A stretch of 64,000 nt of DNA from Ferdinandcohnia sp047246645 (GTDB lineage Bacteria; Bacillota; Bacilli; Bacillales; Bacillaceae_L): contig NZ_JBFOKR010000007.1 of the NCBI RefSeq assembly GCF_047246645.1, positions 163,993-227,992 of the forward strand, given 5' to 3'. The translations under genes and the position numbers were made by a program. The notes under the pieces were generated by a model. The model was not told the DNA's origin, did no database searches, and was given only the letters and a program-made list of their open reading frames with translations. The first letter of the stretch is position 1, and every line of letters begins with the position of its first letter. Of the stretch, positions 60,419 to 64,000 are shown piece by piece.

Positions 60419-61144
60419 ATGAACGGACGCATTCATTCCATTGAGACGTGTGGCACAGTAGATGGACCAGGCTTACGTTACGTCATATTTACACAGGGGT
60501 GTTTGCTCCGCTGCCAGTTTTGTCACAACCCTGATACTTGGAAACTAAATATTGGGAAGGAAATGTCTGTGGAAGAAATTATCAATGATCTTAAAACGTA
60601 TCTTCCCTTTTTCCAAGCATCAAATGGTGGAGTAACGGTAAGCGGTGGTGAACCGTTGCTACAGGTAGATTTCCTAATTGAGTTATTTAAGGAATGTAAA
60701 AAATTAGGGATTCATACAACGATTGATAGTTCTGGTGGATGCTTTAATCGTACTCCACATTTTATTGAGCGTTTAGAGGAACTGCTTACTTTAACTGATT
60801 TAATTCTTTTAGATATTAAGGAAATCGATACTGTTAAACATAAAGAATTAACAGGAATGGGTAATGAACATATCCTAGATTTTGCACAATATCTATCTGA
60901 TAAAAAGGTACCGGTTTGGGTGCGTCACGTGTTGGTTCCAACCATTAGTGATAATGACGAGGATCTTACTAAACTTTCAGAGTTCATCAAAACTCTAGGT
61001 AACGTAGAAAAAATAGAAATCCTTCCATACCATAAACTAGGAATCTACAAATGGGAAAGCCTTGGTTTAGAGTATAAACTAAAGGGAGTAGAACCTCCTA
61101 CAGAAGAGCGGGTAAGAAACGCAGAACGCATTTTAAGAGGATAG
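60419..61144 (+). CDS. pflA: Pyruvate formate-lyase activating enzyme
   Basis: 241 aa radical-SAM enzyme. Cluster motif CLLRCQFCHNPD (C-x3-C-x2-C) at residue 29, GGEP in VTVSGGEPLLQ, and a TIM-barrel body (TTIDSSGGCF, DLILLDIKE). Installs the glycyl radical on PflB. Start ATG after AAGGAGG, 36 bases behind pflB; terminator follows. Confidence 0.96.
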   Translation: MNGRIHSIETCGTVDGPGLRYVIFTQGCLLRCQFCHNPDTWKLNIGKEMSVEEIINDLKTYLPFFQASNGGVTVSGGEPLLQVDFLIELFKECKKLGIHTTIDSSGGCFNRTPHFIERLEELLTLTDLILLDIKEIDTVKHKELTGMGNEHILDFAQYLSDKKVPVWVRHVLVPTISDNDEDLTKLSEFIKTLGNVEKIEILPYHKLGIYKWESLGLEYKLKGVEPPTEERVRNAERILRG

Positions 61145-61148
61145 AGAA

Positions 61149-61178
61149 AAAAGAGCATCGGAAACGATGCTCTTTTAA
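61149..61178 (+). terminator. Terminator of pflBA
   Basis: AAGAGCATCG / CGATGCTCTT perfect stem with GAAA loop and T-run. Confidence 0.93.
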
Positions 61179-61726
61179 TTAACGTTAAAACTAATTCGTG
61201 CCTCTATGGTATAATCCTTTTTTTCGTTTTCTCCAGTATAAAAACGAGCACTACCGTTTATTTCATATTGCCCAACTGGGAAACCTTCTTCTTCAAAAAA
61301 TCGCTTCATAAAGCTTACATAATCCGGGGGATCTTGGTCACTAAATCCACCGCTTTTTACATACTCTTCACGATATGGTTCCCCTTTTTGTAACGTCGTA
61401 GATAACAAGGGCTCATTCATGGCATATTCAATTTCATAACCTCGTGACTTTTCGGTAATATCAAAATAAAAAGGAGATGCAGCATGATAGATTGTTATTG
61501 AATCGAGCTCTCCAATATACTCTAATTCTGCGTGAATTTTGACTTTCTCTCCTTCTTGATATGAATCTTTATCTGAAACAAGCCGATAAACAAGGTCCTC
61601 TTTGGTAATTTCGGCATTCATGGTAGCTGTGCTGCCGCTTTGCACTGGTTCATTACTTGCACCCCCACAACCGACCAAAGTAATAAAGAGAAAAAGTGTA
61701 AAACAAAAAAAGATTAAAGACTTCAT
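61175..61726 (-). CDS. Lipoprotein of unknown function
   Basis: 183 aa from ATG 61726 after GGAGG. Signal peptide with lipobox LVGCGG, so a membrane-anchored lipoprotein. The mature part is one beta-rich domain (KDLVYRLVSDKDSYQEGEKVKIHAELEYIGE) resembling the intracellular proteinase inhibitor (BsuPI)-like fold. Role unknown. Confidence 0.75.
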   Translation of the reverse strand: MKSLIFFCFTLFLFITLVGCGGASNEPVQSGSTATMNAEITKEDLVYRLVSDKDSYQEGEKVKIHAELEYIGELDSITIYHAASPFYFDITEKSRGYEIEYAMNEPLLSTTLQKGEPYREEYVKSGGFSDQDPPDYVSFMKRFFEEEGFPVGQYEINGSARFYTGENEKKDYTIEARISFNVN

Positions 61727-61898
61727 TGGAGAGCCTCCTAATTTCAATATTAATAACTAATTTTACCATATATTCTTTATTTAAAAGCAGGAGAAACAAC
61801 GATTTATGGGTAATGTAGAGGTGATAATAAAAAAATTATTATTTCCTTGAAACAAGATTGCTATATACACGTCTTATTACTGATTGGAGGCGAGAGAA

Positions 61899-62432
61899 AT
61901 GGATTCGGAGATGTTTAATTTTGAAGACATTTATGATACCTATTACCGAGATGTATATCATTTTGCGCTTTACTATACGAATAATCGGCAAGAGGCTGAA
62001 GATATTACGCAGGAAACCTTTATTAAGGTAATGAAGCACCTCGGTTCACTAAATAATCCAGAGAGGCTTAAGACGTGGATCTTTTCAATTGTAAAAAACA
62101 CGGCGATTGATTTAAAAAGAAAGCAAAAATTTGTTCATTATTTACCTGATTGGATTTATGAAAAAGCATCTGATGAAAAGACGCCAGAGGCTCAAACGAT
62201 ACAAAAAAATGAATGGTCAGAGCTGCAAGAGGCTCTATTAAAATTAAAACCCCAGTTTCGTACTGTCATGATTTTACGCGGGTTAAAGGATTTAACAATA
62301 AAAGAAACTGCTGAAATAATGGGATGTAGTGAAACAAAGGTACGTGTAGATTACCATCGAGCACTTCAACAAATGAAGAAGAATGTCCATTCGTATGAAG
62401 AAAGGTGGGGACTAAAAAGTGAACAATCTTAA
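61899..62432 (+). CDS. ECF-type RNA polymerase sigma factor
   Basis: 177 aa from ATG 61899 after TTGGAGGCGAG. Region 2 (YDTYYRDVYHFALYYTN, EDITQETFIKVMKHL) and region 4 (FRTVMILRGLKDLTIKETAEIMG, ETKVRVDYHRALQQM). Overlaps the next gene, a membrane protein likely to be its anti-sigma factor. Confidence 0.92.
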   Translation: MDSEMFNFEDIYDTYYRDVYHFALYYTNNRQEAEDITQETFIKVMKHLGSLNNPERLKTWIFSIVKNTAIDLKRKQKFVHYLPDWIYEKASDEKTPEAQTIQKNEWSELQEALLKLKPQFRTVMILRGLKDLTIKETAEIMGCSETKVRVDYHRALQQMKKNVHSYEERWGLKSEQS

Positions 62433-63888
62433 TGATGAAAAATGGTTAGAACCTTTACGGAATCGGCCTGATCTTGAGCCAAATCCTGTATTTGCTAAAG
62501 AGTTAAAAGCTTCATTGTTGGAAGGACGATATAAGAATACTGGTAACAGAGGGTGGTTACTACGTTTTCGGGTGCTAGTACCTGCATTGATGGCAATCTT
62601 ATTGTTTTCGGTTATTACAGTGTCGTTCTTGTCTAACGATATGCCCAATCAAGGTGAGGTACCTACTGAAACCGTTAAAACACCTGATGATTCAAATGAA
62701 GTAAATCCGAACTTTGATGCATTGATAGCTGAGAATACTGCGTATAAAACTCTTTATGACGAGGTGTTTGAGCAAACGAAGGTAGAAGAGGCTAGTAAAA
62801 CAGTAGTTTATTTCTTTGAAGCATTACGTGTTAAGGATCAAAAGTACCTTGAAAATAGAGTGTTTTTCGCTGCGAATCCAGAAAAAGAGATACCTGTACT
62901 ATTAGAGTTTTATGAAGGATTTGATGAAAATTCTTTAAAGCTTGAATATGTTGTAAGAAGTTTAGGAGAGCAAAGTTATGAAATTGTTTTTACCTATGAA
63001 CAAAATAATCAGGTGAAAACTCACCATATACATTTAGATTTACAGGATGAAAATAACTTCCTAATTTATGCGCCATTGGATAAGTTTGATCCTGAAGAAA
63101 ACCGAAAACAGGCTATCAACTTAAAGGCTAAGGGCATTGAAGAAATGATGGAGTTAGGAATTACAAAAGAAGAGGCAGTTAATAGATTTGGTTCCGCTTA
63201 TACGGAAGGCGTTAATCCTAACTTTGATCACGATGGTACTGTTGAAGACTGGATGTATCATTTTTATGGTAGTGATAATCAGGAAGGAGAATTCACTCCA
63301 GATATTGATATCGGAATGCTGAAAAATCAACAGGTTGGAGTGATACTCAATATTGGATGGTCTGTATATGGTAAAGCACTGCGAATGGATCTTTACTATG
63401 GAAAAGATGGAAATGTATTTAACGTAACTTTAAACGAAGATGGTTTTTCTGAATATGATATAACCCCTAATAAGGATAATACATCACTGAAAGACCTTGA
63501 ATTAACAGAAGAGGAAGAGGTTTTATATAAAGAGTTTAAGAAGGAACAAAATCCTGAAGTTCTGCGAAATGCTCATCCGATAAGTATAGCTAAAATGTAT
63601 ATACATGCTCAACTCGATAATGACATAGAGACTAATTATGCTTTATATACCACTCGGGAGGACAGGGTTCTTTGGAATCTTGATCAACAAAGAAAAGATT
63701 GGGAAAAGGATCCACCAAACATTGTAAATATCATAAAGCAGCTTTCTGGCCTTGGTGCTGGTACATGGAATGAGATAGACGAAGATGAAGGGTATATTCA
63801 TTTTAGAAATGAAAATGGAGAGCAATGGTTTTCAATGATTAGAGATCCAAATGGAGTATGGAAGGTTTCGTTTTTACCTATACAATAA
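62419..63888 (+). CDS. Probable membrane anti-sigma factor with large outside domain
   Basis: 489 aa, GTG start inside the sigma-factor gene. Residues 1-40 cytosolic (NNLNDEKWLEPLRNRPDLEP), one membrane helix about 48-70 (VLVPALMAILLFSVITVSFL), and an outside region of about 415 residues, acidic, with two NTF2-like or similar repeats not recognised. Coupled to the sigma gene, so an anti-sigma role is likely. Ends just before a terminator. Confidence 0.78.
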   Translation: MNNLNDEKWLEPLRNRPDLEPNPVFAKELKASLLEGRYKNTGNRGWLLRFRVLVPALMAILLFSVITVSFLSNDMPNQGEVPTETVKTPDDSNEVNPNFDALIAENTAYKTLYDEVFEQTKVEEASKTVVYFFEALRVKDQKYLENRVFFAANPEKEIPVLLEFYEGFDENSLKLEYVVRSLGEQSYEIVFTYEQNNQVKTHHIHLDLQDENNFLIYAPLDKFDPEENRKQAINLKAKGIEEMMELGITKEEAVNRFGSAYTEGVNPNFDHDGTVEDWMYHFYGSDNQEGEFTPDIDIGMLKNQQVGVILNIGWSVYGKALRMDLYYGKDGNVFNVTLNEDGFSEYDITPNKDNTSLKDLELTEEEEVLYKEFKKEQNPEVLRNAHPISIAKMYIHAQLDNDIETNYALYTTREDRVLWNLDQQRKDWEKDPPNIVNIIKQLSGLGAGTWNEIDEDEGYIHFRNENGEQWFSMIRDPNGVWKVSFLPIQ

Positions 63889-63894
63889 TGAAGT

Positions 63895-63927
63895 AACAGA
63901 CGCTAAATAAATGTTAGCGTCTGTTTT
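63895..63927 (+). terminator. Terminator of the sigma/anti-sigma operon
   Basis: AACAGACGCTAA / TTAGCGTCTGTT perfect 12-bp stem followed by TT, then the intron. Confidence 0.93.
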
Positions 63928-64000
63928 GTTCGCCCAGCATGGGCGAACTCTAACGGGTGAAAGTCCCTAGTACGACCTGGTAGCGGTAAGTACATAGCTG
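63928..64000 (+). mobile_element. 5' end of a group II intron (cut by window edge)
   Basis: Begins GTTCGCCC-AGCAT-GGGCGAAC, a perfect 8-bp hairpin, then CTCTAACGGGTGAAAGTCCC and CCTGGTAGCGGTAAGTACATAG. GCCCAGCATGGGC followed by GGTGAAAGTCCC is the recognisable 5' domain-I start of bacterial group II introns. It sits directly after an intrinsic terminator, as class C introns do. The reverse transcriptase would lie beyond the window. Confidence 0.82.

Noticed and set aside
1..64000. CRISPR array, rRNA or tRNA genes
   Set aside because: No regularly spaced identical repeats with unique spacers were seen (the 20-base arrays have no spacers), and I found no rRNA or tRNA-like sequences.

Overview
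The window is a low-GC, densely coded stretch of a Bacillaceae chromosome from a facultatively anaerobic, nitrate-respiring Bacillus-like organism. The evidence is strong GGAGG ribosome-binding sites, frequent TTG/GTG starts, intrinsic terminators after most operons, Bacillus families (IolS, DbpA/YxiN, YueI, YeeI, QoxABCD), a XylR-type operator and two dispersed intergenic repeats of a type familiar from Bacillus genomes. The species cannot be named from the sequence alone.

Layout. 1-1.6 kb: 3' end of transketolase and a small transaldolase. 1.6-5 kb: a nitrate/oxygen regulatory block, nreA, nreC, nreB (minus strand) divergent from a Crp/Fnr-family gene; the shared intergenic region carries G-rich/C-rich palindromes. 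5-14.5 kb: assorted housekeeping and accessory genes (DbpA helicase, drug-type MFS, hydrolase, IolS, a sortase-anchored SGNH hydrolase, a phosphotransferase, YueI) plus a very short promoter-peptide-terminator unit at 13.64-13.84 kb. 14.6-24.3 kb: nitrate respiration, with a NarK-type transporter fused to a C-terminal PAS domain, a hemerythrin-like protein, two small unknown proteins and narGHJI; narJ and narI are separated by a cluster of DnaA-box-like 9-mers. 24.6-28 kb: a metal-binding peptide, an atypical P1B-type ATPase, a second FNR-like regulator with N-terminal cysteines, and a flavodoxin, behind a TTGAC-N4-GTCAA site at about -41.5. 28-32 kb: aldo/keto reductase, an MhqO-like dioxygenase with its likely operator, a flavin reductase and a VanW protein. 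32-36.3 kb: a 670-base region with two TGTGA-N6-TCACA-type sites and a structured RNA-like segment, then qoxABCD. 36.4-51.9 kb: dispersed repeats, an acyltransferase, a two-component system, GNAT, DsbA-like, YeeI, an HEXXH peptidase, small proteins, a dehydrogenase and a GGDEF protein. 52-57.8 kb: glucuronate isomerase, a ROK repressor, a GPH-family symporter and a creatininase-family protein, with XylR-type operators. 58-61.1 kb: pflB-pflA behind a Fnr-type site. 61-64 kb: a lipoprotein, an ECF sigma/anti-sigma pair, and the 5' end of a group II intron directly after a terminator.

How it fits together. Most of the distinctive content concerns the shift between oxygen and nitrate/fermentation: two Crp/Fnr-type regulators with different recognition helices and apparently different operators, an NreABC-type system, NarGHJI with a PAS-tagged transporter, PflBA, and the Qox terminal oxidase. 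Scattered through intergenic DNA is a degenerate repeat with a strict 20-base period, present at four loci.
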